DNA of 64,000 nt from Amborella trichopoda (taxonomy: Eukaryota > Streptophyta > Magnoliopsida > Amborellales > Amborellaceae), in assembly GCF_000471905.2 (NCBI RefSeq), contig NW_006500351.1:3701255-3765254 (forward strand), read 5' to 3'. Shown one piece after another: positions 1 to 12,089 of the stretch. The notes beneath the pieces were generated by a model. The model saw only the letters and a list, made by a program, of their open reading frames with translations, searched no databases and had not been told where the DNA came from. Positions within the stretch are counted from its first letter, which is position 1, and each line of letters begins with the position of its first letter. The translations under genes were made by a program, and so were the position numbers.

Positions 1-402
1 AAATGAACAGTGATTTCACCTACCCTCATCACCGTCCAAAGTTCATCATACGGTCACGATTGTCCAATAGTGTTTTATTTTTAATTTTTTTTCTACAAAT
101 TAGAATGCCCTAAAATTTGGAGTATATGTTCATAAAAATATTCGAATCTACGAAAAATATAAAAAAAATATTTTACATTGAAACAATTTACCAAAATTCC
201 CCAAATATTTTGGGGGTATTTTGGTTAATTTATTTTTTATGAATTTGTTTTTATATTTTTTATTAGGTGCATCTCACTAATATATACACACGCTCCAAAT
301 TTCAAGTCATTCCAATTTGTAGAAATATACTACCAGACAATCGTGACTGTGTGATGAACTTTGACCGGTGATAAAGGTAGGCGAAATCACTATTTAGTTT
401 CT
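1..402. mobile_element. MITE with long terminal inverted repeats (left tip cut by window edge)
   Basis: Bases 1-68 and about 333-402 are imperfect inverted repeats: a stretch around GTGATTTCACCTACC on the left recurs reversed as GGTAGGCGAAATCAC on the right, and both arms contain a copy of TTCATCA-CACAGTCACGATTGTC. The interior is AT-rich and has no open frame. The right arm extends a few bases beyond what is visible on the left, so the element probably starts just before base 1. A non-autonomous DNA transposon is the natural reading; the superfamily cannot be assigned because no target duplication is visible. Confidence 0.75.
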
Positions 403-415
403 CCTATAGGCGTTG

Positions 416-438
416 TATATATATATATATATATATAT
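416..438. repeat. (TA)n microsatellite
   Basis: Uninterrupted TA dinucleotide run lying between the MITE and the end of the copia A left LTR. Confidence 0.9.
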
Positions 439-468
439 TCTGGTTAGATCAAGTGAGTCATTCTTTCA

Positions 469-481
469 TTAGTATCAGAGC
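469..481 (+). promoter_or_regulatory. Copia primer-binding site of copia A
   Basis: TAGTATCAGAGCC differs by one base from the canonical TGGTATCAGAGC and lies 2 bases after an LTR end (TTCTTTCA). Confidence 0.65.
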
Positions 482-3400
482 CATATTAACTTGATGCTCT
501 ATTTCTTGTATTTCACTATTTTGGTGAGTTGGGAATGCGATATAAGAAAGCTAATGACCTTTGTGGTCAAGTGATACACCTCCAATAGAATTATGGGAAT
601 ATTCAATCATCGAAAAGACACTCTACAGAAAGGGTATTATGTGTTATTTTGGAGCAATGATATAAAGAAGATAATGAGGTAGTTTTCTATTGTATACTTC
701 AATGATATTATTAATTTTTTAGAGTAGGATCTACCTGCAAAATTTCAAAGGGAGATCCTGGGGTAATTGAGAGTTATAGAATCATGACTGAAAGGTGTCA
801 GTTTTGATTGAGTAAAATCCAAGAACTGTCCATTGAGTTCCATGATATTTTCACCAAACATATAATTTAATTTTTAGCTGAAATTTGACTGTACTCATAA
901 AATTGAGTATACTTTTTTTAAAAAAATTCATGAATAAAACCCTTGTGGTTTTAAATATATGGTTATTTAATTGAAGATTGCGCAAGTGCTGTTTTCTGCA
1001 ATGATAATTGTTTCAATGACTTGGACTGTCATTCTCAGTCTAATTTCTAACAAAATTTATTTGAGATAGAAATATCTATGGGAAGTAAGGAATAAAAATT
1101 TTGGATTGAAGGGATGTCATCCGAAATTTTCTATAGTTTGGTGTGTTTTCATTGAGATGTGAATAACTATAATTGTCAAGCATATTTAACAGAGTAATAT
1201 GAAGCTTGTAGAGATATTTTCTTTTCCATTTTGTATGTACTTTCAAATAAAATAGGTGTAAAAATGAAACTCCTTGTGGGTGGAGAGAAAAGATAACTTT
1301 ATTAGATAGTGTTCAACCTGAAATTCTGCAATATGATTTATTTTGTGATGTGAATGTCACATATTTATTTCTCAGAAAAAAAGTATTATTTGGGATTCAC
1401 ACCATGATTTTATTCTTAGTTCTGAGTCTAATTTTCAACAGAAAAGATTTTAGAAAGAAATCCTTTGTGAATTGAGAGAAACAAATATTTTATTGAGAGG
1501 TGCACAACCTGATTTTCCATTGAGAAAATTGTATTGTGATGTGCATGTCACTAAATCGTAGACACACTAAATGGTATAATTTAAGGATGGAATTGGGTAT
1601 TATTTTCTATTTTTAGGTCTATTTTAATACTATAAAAAAATTCAGAGATGAACTCTTTATAAGTTGAGATATATCATATTTTTATCATGTGATGCTCATA
1701 TTCTATTATGCAATAAATTAAAAAATGTGACAAGTTAAGGCACTTTTTTAGATTCCTTTTTAGGGTTCATTTAAAAGTTTGATAGTACGCCAAGAGTATG
1801 GTTCATAATAGTAAAACTTTAGAGAGAGGTAAAATAGAGTTGGCGAGTTATGACACTCTATGTGAAATGTGTTGGATTTGGAAATAACAGAAAAAACAAG
1901 AAATATAATACCTATAAAAATATATTGGTTTCTTCGAAATAAAAGGATATATAAAGAGGTTTGGTGGCAACATAGAAACTCTAAAGACCAATGGGAGATT
2001 CGATTTTGTGATATTTAGAATGATGAGCTGAAGAAGAGTATTTCTTCATGGTGTGAGAAAGGGAGAATCCAAGTGTCGAAGAAATGGACACTTCGTGATA
2101 TGTAAAATCGATTCCATCAATTGCATGGTCTTCCAATAACACAAAAGCTTGTTAACAAGTAAAAGCAAAAAATAAAAAAAGCCCAGTGTACCACACTACA
2201 TAGTTTTGAGGTACGAAATCTATCTCAAATTACATGGTAAGGTCATATATGGGAAGGGAATTCAGTAACATTTTATTTTATGTTTCATATAATTCTTTGG
2301 TTATATTTTGACTATTTTTGTTATGAATATGTATGGACTGTATGGACATTAGGTGATAGGTGCTAACAATTTTGAAAGGGGCAGTTTATGAATACCCTGT
2401 GTTTTTGCACCTCCTTGTGCATGACTATGAACTACTTAAGGTAGTGCTATACATGGAGATGTTGCTTGATCAAGGACTAAGATCCTAAGTATGGAACACA
2501 AGAGATAGTTTGGCTCATTCAAATATGTAAGCATGAAGGGAGTGTTAAGATGGAACTCAATCCTAGTGTCCTCCCAATAATGTAAAATAATATGATGTGT
2601 TACATGTGATGATAATCTTTCGATAAAGTCTCCATAATTGTCAATAAGAAGTATTTTGTTACGTTTTTTATAACCATTCTTTAGTCATGTTTTATTTTAG
2701 ATAAAATTGTAATATGAAATTTATAATTTATTTTTGTGACTGTAAACATGACTTGGAAGGCAATTAAAGGTGAATGTGATAAAATGTTTTTTTTAAGACT
2801 AAGTATGTATTTTGAAATTCAATTTGATGATTTGAGAAAAACCTAAGTCTATGAATATGGTTTTGAGAAAACCGTATAGTCTTGCAAGGTCCACCAAGTC
2901 TTTATAAAAATTATTCTAAGTTGTTGTACTATTATCTAACTATTGCTTGTGAATGTATATATACCAAGTCAATAGATTTTTTATTAAAGAGAAAAACATT
3001 ATGTCTTGAAGGTATTTATAAACTTGGGAGAAAACTGTCATTTATTCATGTAGTGGTTTTTAAATACCCATATGCCTTGACCCATGTTTCTAGTTATTTA
3101 GAATCCTCGATTACCTAATACCTTGAACCATAGGACTTGTTGTAGGAAGACCGTCTTGCTAGACTTCCTTGAAATATGTTGTGTTGATTAAATGACTTGG
3201 TTTGTATGGATTTAGTACTAAGAAGTCTAGTGGGGTTGAAACTTTGTGGCTCAGAAACCTTTTGCAAATTGTGATACCAAAGGGCATTGAATTACTTAAG
3301 ACTTGATATACTAGCTCATGATATAGGCATAAGAATGCTGAGAATGTATATGTTATATGTGCAATAATTGCGTGGGAGCTGCATAGTCTCACTTTTTTTT

Positions 3401-4060
3401 AGCTGTTTGGATATTCAGATATTCAGGTACTCTATTATGAAAGATCCATGTAAACCAAAATTTTAGTGGGAGCACTTGCTAGTATTTGACAGGCCAACTG
3501 GAGCAAAAGACTATAATTTTGTCATGGAACCCGGATGTGTGCCCCTGGTTGCATAGCTACAGAAGGGAGCAATTTGATTGAAGAACTCCTTTGAGCCCAT
3601 GAAAATACGACCCCATGTGATGATTTTATGTGACAACAGATCCATGATTGGCGATGCGACATGAAAGATGAACTACGACCACATTCGGGATGAGATTTGA
3701 GCAGCAGAGAGAAACAGGCGCTGCCTCCATAAATCCTTTTGTAAAACAATGAATAACAAAAGCCATGATTAATGTAATGAGAGAGAATAAGTGAAAATGC
3801 TTGAGAGAGAGATTGTGATTGGGAGAGATCAAGATTAGCTATATACCTACAGAGGTAATGATAGCAAATCCTCTCGTAAAGGGGCTTGTACTTAATGATT
3901 TTGTGAGAAATGAAAGAGAGATGGGGATGAGAGAAAGCGAGGAAGAGAGAATGTAAGGCCTTCAAAGGCCAAGTGAGAGATGTTGCATGTGTGTAGCCAT
4001 TAAAGGCATTATGAGTATTTGTAAATGAATTTATATAGTGGAACATAAACTCAGTGGGAG
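482..4060. other. Internal region of copia A, no recognisable gene
   Basis: AT-rich sequence with stop codons in all frames. The longest open frames here (3522-4046 on minus, 2882-3118 on plus) have no motif I recognise. It is read as decayed retrotransposon interior by position only. Confidence 0.4.
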
Positions 4061-6877
4061 TGCGGTCCCATGTGGACCATACTAAGCAAACGATATTTTT
4101 TGATACCTGACTGTACTTTACAAACTAGTTCAGTCTGGTCGGAGAAAACGCATGTTACCTGAACATAGAAAACAAACCGATAAGGGTTATGATGAGTCAT
4201 CCCTTGATGAGGTCAGAGTATTCCCTGATGAGTTAGTCGAGGGACTGTGCGACCCTTATGTGTGATGGAGGCCTTCAGAGATGCAGTCAATGCCTCATTC
4301 ATGTACTTATATGCACATTGATAGCCTTTTCGAGAAAGCAAACAACCTTTCAAGGTAAAACGCATGTATGTGTGAGAGATAACCCCTATGCATCATCGAG
4401 CAATGGATTGTATTAGGTCTAAGTGATATTGGTTTCATCTTTAAGGTAGAACCTGAAATCCATAGATTAGGACTACGACCCCTTGCTCATTGACAAGACT
4501 TTGGTGACCCACTGATGATCCCCTGCATGGGCTGTGGGTCATGGGCAACATTGGGTTGGTTTGAGAAAGCAAGCGTGGATCGTGGTCCACAGTAGAAGTT
4601 AGAGTGCGCCATTGTATATTTATTCTTAGACCATATAGATCATTTTCCCTTCAAAGTATTTAATTATGTTTATTTTAATGATATATGATTTTTAGAATTG
4701 TTATTTCAAATTTTCTAAATCTCTAGACATTTTATTTATCAAATTTGGATTTGTAAAAATAAAATATTGATTTGAAAATCGATTTAATTATTCAACTATG
4801 ATTTTATGAATTTCGAAAATCATAATATTTATTTTAATATTTTTATATTGCATGGAAGGCCCGATAATATTAATGGGCGCACCATGATAATTTGGGTGGG
4901 GCCCACTATGTGCCATCTAGGGTGGCACGCCCCAACTTGAAGGCTTGCCAATTTTGAAGCGCTCAAGCTATTAGCACGAGGGTTAAGTAATTTGTGTTTT
5001 GGAAATCTTATGCCTTGAGGAAATTTTGAAATCAAATTTTGATATGTATGAGAAGGCTTAAGCATGAAATAAGAAAGCATCATATTATCATATATTATTT
5101 TTTTATTTGAATTAATTGATAGGAAAATGGTTTAAGAAGTGGGGGATAATGATTCTAAAACCCTTTATATTATCTTGATGGCCTATCTATAAAATGGACG
5201 ACTCATATCTCTCATCTCACAAGTCACCCAAGATCAATGGTGCATATCAATCTCACTTGAAGAGGTAAACCATGAAAAACCCTAAAACCATTGATGCACT
5301 ATAAAAAGGGGAACACCCTACCCACATTATCTACGCCATGTCTCTTACACTTAAAATCGCTCTTCTCTCTCCCATAGAAAAAGAAAAGGGCACGCCCTTA
5401 GGAAGAGTTGCTCTCTCTCTGTAGTTTTTAAAAGGGGGGCACACCCCATCTCTTGAGATTCCCTCTCTCTCGACCAAAGTAAGGGCACACCCCACTCTCT
5501 TCATCCCTTGGTGTTATCTCATCTCTCTCATCACTCATCTCTTGTTGGGGCTAAGTGTAATGGGTTTGATAAATGAGATAATATCTCTCAACTAGGTTAT
5601 CAAATGGAGTTCACTTATATTTGAATTTTGTGATTGAAAGGGGGTTTTTGTTTAATTGGTTTGGCTTGGCCCAAACTTGCTTTCCGGTTAAGATTGAAAG
5701 TTGAGCATTGATCTTATGCCATTGGATGGTGGTGGCTTGGAGTGGAGTGTAAGAAGTCCAGTTGAGATAATCTCTGGTTCCCTCTTTTGTTTCTTGCATA
5801 TTTATTTATTTTATTCCCAAACATAGGTTGTATCTTTTCTTTGTTATTGAAAGACAGGTTTTGAATAACTTCAAGTTCTTGAGATCCTAGTTGTATTTTT
5901 TTCTTTATTTTATTTGAACTTTTTTTTATTGTTAAAGGACTACTTTTGTAAGTGATCTAAGTTGTGAAGAAAAGGAAAAATAATTGAAAAAGAACAAAAA
6001 AATGGATATAAACTCCGGCTAGATCATGCGAGTCCTTCTTTCACATCATGCATGTAGCACAATAAGTCGTGTGTCGTGCCCTCGATGAAACTTGTCCTCC
6101 CTTATTGAAGCGTGTTTGTCTCGTCGAGACGAGCGTTTCGATGTGTGGCACGCGCCGTGACAATGCCCGAGCAAGGAGAAAAATTAGCGAAAAATTACTG
6201 ATCTATGAAGAAAGTTGCAGCAAAAGCATCAGCGACATGCCTCGTTCGAGCGGCCAAATCACGATGCTCGTGAATCCGATAGACGTGAAACTAGTTGCAT
6301 CATGTGCGTAAGGTTCATGACTATCACTAGTCCGAACTCTGCGCATGTAAACGGTCAGATTTCGCACATGAAGCTGATGATGTGGCTGCAAATTTCGACA
6401 TCGGAATTCTAGATTCTGGCCAAAACTCCAAAGTTATGAAATCTTCTTCTGGGCACGAAATCGAGCTGCGTTTGTTGCCACCCAACCGTGACAACATACT
6501 TAGTGCAATACAACGAAAAAATCAAGGAAAAGCATTAAGAAACAAGCACACTATCGATCTGAAGTTTGAAGATTCATCCAAATTTTAAGTCACTTGATCG
6601 TGGCTTAAAAACACGATCCATGGCTGAAAGTTGGTATAAAATCGATCGTCATGCCGAGCCCTACAAGAAAACAATCATCTTTCGGACAAACGGGCACTAG
6701 AGCAACCCCCGGATCATTCACACACGTTCTAAGACAACAACAGGGACTATTCTGGAATTTCTCCAATTATTAAGAAGGGGCAAATCAATCATTTTGCACT
6801 CTATTTTTTTAAATTAAATCTTAATTTTCAATAATTAGGTTTAATTTTAATCAATTCACCCATATTTGAGCAAAACT

Positions 6878-6928
6878 CTATATATATCACATACTATCAT
6901 TGTACATGACCTTATTTTATTTAATAAA
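6878..6928 (+). promoter_or_regulatory. TATA box and AATAAA of family F copy 1
   Basis: CTATATATA at 6878-6886 is conserved in position in copies 2, 3 and 5 (TATATA at 14227-14232, 34890-34895 and 49164-49170 on the minus strand) and as TATAAATA at 45954-45961 in copy 4. AATAAA follows at 6923-6928, as expected for an LTR R region. Confidence 0.6.
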
Positions 6929-7015
6929 ATTTCCATCTTTTTTCATTATTGGGTCACATCTTGAGAGAGAGAAGAAGGAGAGCGAAACTTTTGGCTCAGT
7001 ACCCCTGAACTTAAC

Positions 7016-7021
7016 GTAAAT
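7016..7021 (+). promoter_or_regulatory. Putative splice donor of family F copy 1
   Basis: GTAAAT follows TACCCCT by about 10 bases. The same pair occurs in copy 5 (minus, 49027 to 49006) and copy 3 (minus, 34762 to 34742), each about 140-160 bases after the TATA box. Sequence similarity drops sharply after it, as it would at an exon/intron border. No transcript evidence. Confidence 0.4.
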
Positions 7022-7163
7022 CTCTCTCTTTTCTCTCCTCTCTTTCCTCTCTTCTCTTTCTCGCCCTTTCTCTCTCCTCTCTTTCTCTCTCCCCTTTCAC
7101 ATAAGGCGATGGCATCTCCGTCTGTGTTTCATTTTTTCTCATTCTCTTTTTCTTTTTCTTCTT

Positions 7164-7450
7164 GTGGTCTCGCTTGACCACAATGTCTCTCTTCTATCCT
7201 CCTTATGGTACCTCACGACTATAACCTTCTATGCTCCCTCCTCGTGGTCCAGCATGACCACCAATTTTCTCTTTTCTTTCTCTTTTATTCCCCGCTTAAC
7301 CACCACCTCCGCCTTTTTTTTTTTTTTTTCTGGTTGTCCCGCATGACCATCTCCTTCTCTCTTCTTTTTTTCTATGCACCTCACATCACCTCTTTTTAGT
7401 GCACCCTCACGGTTACTTCCTCTCTCTCACGATCTGTAGTCCTGCGAGAC
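7164..7450. repeat. Array of GTGGTC...GACCAC hairpins
   Basis: Short palindromes recur about every 40-100 bases in a TC-rich background: 7164-7181 and 7244-7261 have perfect GTGGTC/GACCAC arms, 7332-7351 has GGTTGTC/GACCAT arms, and about 7436-7453 has GTAGTC/GACCAC arms. Loops are about 6 bases. Confidence 0.6.
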
Positions 7451-7479
7451 CACCTTTGCCCAACTTTTTTCCTAAAGGC

Positions 7480-7780
7480 GTGTGAGCCATTTCTTACTTT
7501 GGTGCGCACCGTCTTACCTATCGCCGTGCATACCATTTTACCTATCGCCGTTTGCACCACCTTACCTTTCGTCATGCACACCATCTTACCTATCGTCGTG
7601 CGCGTCATCTCAGCTATCGCGGTGCACACCATCTTACCTTACGCGGTGTGCGCCCCTCTCCCTCATTGTCGTGTGCACCTATCTTCCTCGTTGCCGTAAG
7701 CACTCGTCAACACTGCGTGCAACCCATCTTCCCCAACGCCGTGTGCGATCTGTCCTCCCCCATCGTCGTGCGCAATTGAG
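7480..7780. repeat. Minisatellite of CCGTGCGCACC.TCTTACCTATCG type
   Basis: About ten degenerate units of 24-28 bases built on CGTGCNCACCATCTTACC. Long open frames across it on both strands are produced by the repeat and are not taken as genes. Confidence 0.75.
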
Positions 7781-9550
7781 GTCTATCGCCGACAGCCACC
7801 ATCTCAGGGCCTCACTTTCACTGCCGTCTATTACCCTCGCCTCTCTTTTGTCCCTCAGCCTTTTCCTCAAGTATGCAACATTCTCCTCTTTCTTCACCAC
7901 TCGTCTTCCCCTCTGATTCTTTGCCACCTCCGCCGTTCATTCTCGCACCCGTAACTCTTCTGCAGCCACTGGCTTGCTGCCCTCAATCACCCCACTTTCT
8001 TTCTCCTTTCGCTCCTCTTCTTCTAACCAGTAACCACCACCAACTTTCACTACTCACCTTCCCTCTCTCTCACACTGCCATCAATCTACGATCCTTCTCT
8101 TTGCCACTCTGCAACCAGCCATCGCCTACCTGCCATTCTTGCAGCCAACCTCCTCTCCTCTTTACTGCCCCTGCTTTCTAGTCCGCCACCCTGTTCTCTC
8201 CTTCGCTACCCTGCTCTCTGGCTTCCACCTATTTTCGCCACCAGCCCCCACACCATTTTGCTGGGGCGAATTGCAGCCATCTCGCTGCTCTCTCACTCAT
8301 CCATTGCAACCGCCAACGCACTCAGCTGCTGCCTCCATCTCAACTCTCCAACCTTCCCGTGGATATTCCTGCCTGTCCTCAGTCCTCCACGATCATCTTC
8401 CTGTTCTCCCTCTCTCGAGAAGAAAACCCAATTAACCTTACCGTTCTCTTTCTCCCTAACTTTCTGCGTTTCACCTTTCTTTTCTTGTTGCAACACATTT
8501 CGTTATATTTCGTTTTATTCTTACCTCTCACGGTATTCAACCCCAACAAAGTCAAGCTCTCTCTCGCTCTAAATTAATCGACCTTTTTTATTTAACATTA
8601 CCCTCCCTCATTCACACAATAGCCTATTATTCAACACATTCTCCCCCATCAACCAGAACGTATAGTTTTTAACCAAGTGTCAAATTCTCCTTCCCTTCCT
8701 TTTAACCAAATTAGAACCATTTTCTTATTATTACATTTCCTTTAAAGTTCCACAACCAAGTCCTTCCCTCTCTCATCCACGTATAACCCCAACATCTTTT
8801 CTCTCTATTAATTAATTTTTTTTTTATAATTCTATTAAGTTACTTCATTTTACTCCAACTACCTTCTCTCTTTCATTTTATTCCATTGTCATCCTCTTCT
8901 CTTCATTTCTTTTATTTCATTGATTTGATCTTATCTTATTTTAACTCATTCCTATATCATTTTGATCACTTATTCCTCATTCATCCCTTTTATTTCAATT
9001 ATCTCCTCTTATTTCCTTCCATCCTTTTTATTTGATTTTACCCCACGTCAATTTATTTGTCTCATTTCACTTCATTCTAGTTTAATTTATTTAATTCTAT
9101 TTTTCAATTTTATTTTATTTCATCCATTTTATTGTCATCTCATTTTCCATCACTATTATTTTCATTTTCATCTCTTTGAAAGATCTAGCGAGAGTCAAGC
9201 TAGTCTTCACTTTTTCTCTTTCTCTCGTTGCTTGTTTGACCAGAGGGCAAGCTGAGCCTTGTGCTCGTGCGAGTCTTGTCATCGAGCGGTATTATTGTCG
9301 CGTCAGTCTTAGTTACCGTGCTCGTCTTGCTGCCATGACAGATTAGCCTTTGTGCCAGACTAGTCGATGTTGATCTTGGTTTCAAGTAGTATTGTCATCC
9401 CACCGGTCTGAGTTACCGTGTCCATCTTGTTACAACTCCTAGTCAGCTATCGCACTAGTCTTGCCATCGTGCCGAACTAGCCATCGGGACAATCTTGTCG
9501 TTGAGCAGTATTGTCGTCGTGCCGGTCTGAGTTACTGTGCCTGTCTTGCA
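7780..9550. other. TC-rich spacer of family F copy 1, no gene
   Basis: Pyrimidine-rich sequence. From 9240 it changes to a degenerate array of GTCTTG.C.TCGTGCCGG..TGAGTTACCGTG units up to about 9545. No coding signal is supported. Confidence 0.6.
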
Positions 9551-9870
9551 AGAAAGTAGAAACAGGTCAAAGGAGGCCATTCCAAACCGGCCATAGGCAA
9601 GGGGGCTTTTCATTGTGATCTAAGAGGGCGCCCACACGAGCCAACCCGAGTGTGTCACAAACCCACGTGAGGTATGTCCCGCCTCACGACCCCAATTCCT
9701 CTCTCACTGGTTGGTAATCTTGCCCGCGTCTTCTTTATGTAGTTCCCTAGAGAGCGATATCAGGTCTCGGGTCCATCTCAAACCCGGAACCATGCCACTA
9801 GGTCAACCCGACTCGGAGGGCGAGATCAAGGCACCTAACCACATAAAGAAATAAATATTACTGGCATCGG
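9550..9870 (+). other. Conserved block of family F copy 1
   Basis: It aligns, as reverse complement, with 33010-33310 and 47700-47970. Shared stretches include GGAGGC.ATTCC.AACC.G, GATCTAAGAGGGCGC and ATTCCTCTCTCACT, and the end GGGCGAGATCAAGGCACC matches GGTGTCTCGATCT.GCCC. It is preceded by an acceptor-like CTTGCAAG. There is no shared open frame among copies, so it may be untranslated or a decayed exon. Confidence 0.6.
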
Positions 9871-9880
9871 ATTTACTTAG

Positions 9881-10727
9881 TTTACCTTTTCTGGCTACGT
9901 CAACGAGAGAAAGAGACGAATCCACTATTAACTAAAGGTTACAATAGTCTTCCAAGAAACAAACTTTATTGGGATCGCTGATTTCATCTAGAGACTTCTC
10001 TCTCTAGGATTTCCCTCTCTTATGTCAAAGACTTCTTTTCTTTCTGAAGGTTTTCTCTCTATAAAAGAAAAGGTTCTCGCTTATGTCCTTTTTTTTTCCT
10101 TTCTCCCTCTTTTCTCTCTCAATAAATAAAAGGCTTAAGAAGAGGATCACTAGCTCTCTTTCACCTTTTTCTTCTCTCTAAGAAGAAGGATAACTCTCTT
10201 TCTCTCTTCTTCTCTCTTAGAGAAGGATAACTCTCTTTCTTCTTTTCTCTAAGAGAATAATAAATCTCTATCTTCTTCTTTTCCTCCCACAAGGAAGGAT
10301 GAATATCTAACTTCTTCTTCTTTATAAAAGAAGGCTTCATGTATTTCTGATACATTAAGAAGAGTCCACCCAAAAATGGCCCAAAGAGGTTCACACCCAA
10401 AAAATGGCCTAGAGAGGTCGCTTTGGTTAAACCAACCAAGAGCACACAAAGAAAACATCTCACATATTCCTTTTTATGTATGGGCCAAGGGATTACAACC
10501 ATATATAGAAGTGTTCCATAACCTCTTAAAAAGGAGGTCCATCTCTATCTCTCATTTTGGAAAGAGATAAGAGGAATATCTTCTCATACTAAAATCGTAC
10601 ATGGGATCCTATTTGTGTGAGATGGTGATTTGGTCAACAAGTCACCATCTTCCACTTTCCAAACTGCCCTTTTAACATTAAGAAAATTTCATTAGTGTCC
10701 CTCTCTCATGGGATGGGACCTACAACA
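9881..10727 (-). repeat. 3' LTR of copia B
   Basis: On the minus strand the LTR begins TGTTGTAGGTCCC directly after the purine tract. It ends in a short array of AAGGATAACTCTCTTTCTTC-type units (10150-10330) that gives spurious open frames. The far boundary against family F copy 1 near 9881 is approximate. Confidence 0.6.
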
Positions 10728-10740
10728 ATCTCCCCCTCCA
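10728..10740 (-). promoter_or_regulatory. Polypurine tract of copia B
   Basis: Reads TGGAGGGGGAGAT on the minus strand immediately before the TGTTG LTR start, the usual copia arrangement. Confidence 0.7.
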
Positions 10741-11990
10741 ATCCTAGGAGGGAGGTCTCCTTTGACAAATCAACCAGGTGCTCAAATGGACCCCATGTCA
10801 GTCATGCTTCTCCATGACTCTTACTTATCTTTAGTCAAGGTCTTCGTCATCATATCTGGCATTCTCTTGTCGGTATAGATTTCTCCTAGTTGCAACAGTT
10901 TCTTACCCTTCTATAGCTTGGACTACTATACAGCAACTTACCCTTGCAAAAGTAATCAAGTATTCTTAGATTGACTTTATGGAGTCTAGTTCTCCAGTAA
11001 TGTCTTCATCTGTGTATCAATATAACACATGATTCCTCCCCTAAAGCACAAACACACTTTGGATACTCCTTTGAGATACTTGAATATCAAATTGACTATT
11101 GCCTAGTATTCCTTGCCATGATTAGCGATAATTGAATCTGCTCACGGTGTCACTGTCAGTCCATAAAGTCACTAACGGTTAAGTGATTCACTGTTGGTCA
11201 AAGTGGTGATTGACAATCCATTGGTCAATACCTTCTTTGTACAGTGGTGATTCACTGTTGGTCTAATGGTCCATTGGTCCCCTTCTTTGCACATTGGCGA
11301 TTCACTGTTGGTCAAGGTAATTACTAATGGTCTATCGGTCAAGACTTTCTTTGCACAGTGGGCACTCACTAACAATCTCTAATTGAGCTCAACATACTTC
11401 TACCGTGTGTGCTTCCTACGGTCGACCCATAGGGAACTTTTTATGTTTCTTCCTTCTTCCTCTAGTTTGAAAGGAACTCCTGTCACTCAAACCGTGTCTT
11501 CTCGCCTTTCAGCCACTTTACCAGGTCATAGGTGTGATTCTTATACAAGGATATATCTCATCTTATATAGCTTTAACCACACCCTTTTGTGTTTGTCGGC
11601 TTGACTTCCCGGTGGATTTTTAGTCCACCCCTTGTGGGGTAACTAATGAAGGGTTTTTGTCCCTATAGGATCATATCAGTTCAACTATGGGGGCCACTTC
11701 TTGAACAAGCTGCTCCCCCTTCTCCTCATCACCCTGAATTGTCAAGTCAACTCTTTGGATACATCCTCTTGTTTCACTTCTCCCCTGTCCTCATTTACAA
11801 CAGTGGAGGAACTATGACCGGTTCTGAACCATTGAAGACTCTTGACTTTGCTGCCTTCATCACATCTTCAATAGTAATGTCTTCCTAAAAGACCACACTC
11901 ATACCCCTGATCACCTTCTTGTACTCAGGATTCCATAGCCTAGAGTTGAAATTTTCATCTGAGTACTTTTAGAAGATGCATAGGAGTGCT
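10741..11990 (-). pseudogene. Copia B pol remnant: integrase C-terminus, RT/RNase H end
   Basis: Read on minus, 11990-11660 gives the linker after integrase: KALVHMPRNKDPS, then RLW-type words and DITIEDVMKAAKS, matching the copia pattern FxHxPK...KCIFLGY...RLWxP...R.VVF.ED. Near 11080-10990 the RNase H region reads FKYLKGVSKVCLCF, the usual copia (L)KYLKGT...LCF motif, and 10900-10790 contains LTKDK-like residues of the end of pol (ADMLTK motif region). Frames change repeatedly. Between these pieces, 11140-11640 holds a short tandem repeat of CACTGTTGGTCAA(A/G)GT units (11170-11370) that is not part of pol. Confidence 0.6.
11160..11375. repeat. Degenerate tandem repeat in copia B pol
   Basis: Four to five units of about 45-60 bases built on GTGATTCACTGTTGGTC..(A)GTGGT..T..CAATCCATTGGTC and CCTTCTTTGCACAGTG. 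Confidence 0.6.
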
Positions 11991-12089
11991 TTCTCATTCA
12001 ACTTGGATCTTTGTTCCTTGGCATGTGCACCAATGCCTTAGATATCATATCCAATCCAACATCTCTCTGGGATCTGACTCGTTCAGATG

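Larger units (their letters stand above)
439..6043 (+). mobile_element. Highly degraded Ty1-copia-like LTR retrotransposon (copia A)
   Basis: The tail of the left LTR (439-467, ending TTCTTTCA) is followed at 469-481 by TAGTATCAGAGCC, a one-base variant of the usual copia primer site for initiator tRNA-Met. The same LTR tail recurs at about 6014-6043, again ending TTCTTTCA, which marks the right LTR end. A purine tract AGTGGGAG at about 4053-4060 followed by TG is the best candidate for the polypurine tract and the start of the right LTR, giving an LTR of about 2 kb with a TATA-like signal near 5302. The interior has no translatable gag-pol that I can recognise, so the element is old. Most of the left LTR is missing or displaced by the MITE and TA run. 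Element identity is moderately supported; internal boundaries are guesses. Confidence 0.45.
6050..9880 (+). mobile_element. Family F copy 1 (LTR-like promoter, repeat spacer, conserved block)
   Basis: 6060-6990 is the reverse complement of parts of 34860-35960 (copy 3) and 49150-49960 (copy 5). Shared landmarks are GAGCGGCCA, CGATCGTCATGCC, a TATA box at 6878-6886, AATAAA at 6923-6928 and TACCCCT at 7000-7006. A GTAAAT at 7016-7021 begins a pyrimidine-rich spacer of hairpins, (CCGTGCGCACC)-like repeats and TC tracts. The spacer ends at about 9550, where a block conserved in copies 2 to 5 begins (about 9550-9870). It resembles a non-autonomous LTR retrotransposon derivative with a promoter and possibly an intron, but no protease, RT or integrase is present. 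The left edge abuts the copia A LTR, so U3 may be truncated. Confidence 0.6.

Noticed and set aside
3522..4046. 174-codon minus frame, the second longest in the window
   Set aside because: No recognisable domain, lies in a decayed copia region and ends near its putative purine tract.
7396..7927. Several overlapping open frames of 60-144 codons on both strands
   Set aside because: They lie in a CCGTGCGCACC-type minisatellite; all frames stay open because the unit lacks stops, and the peptides are simple repeats.
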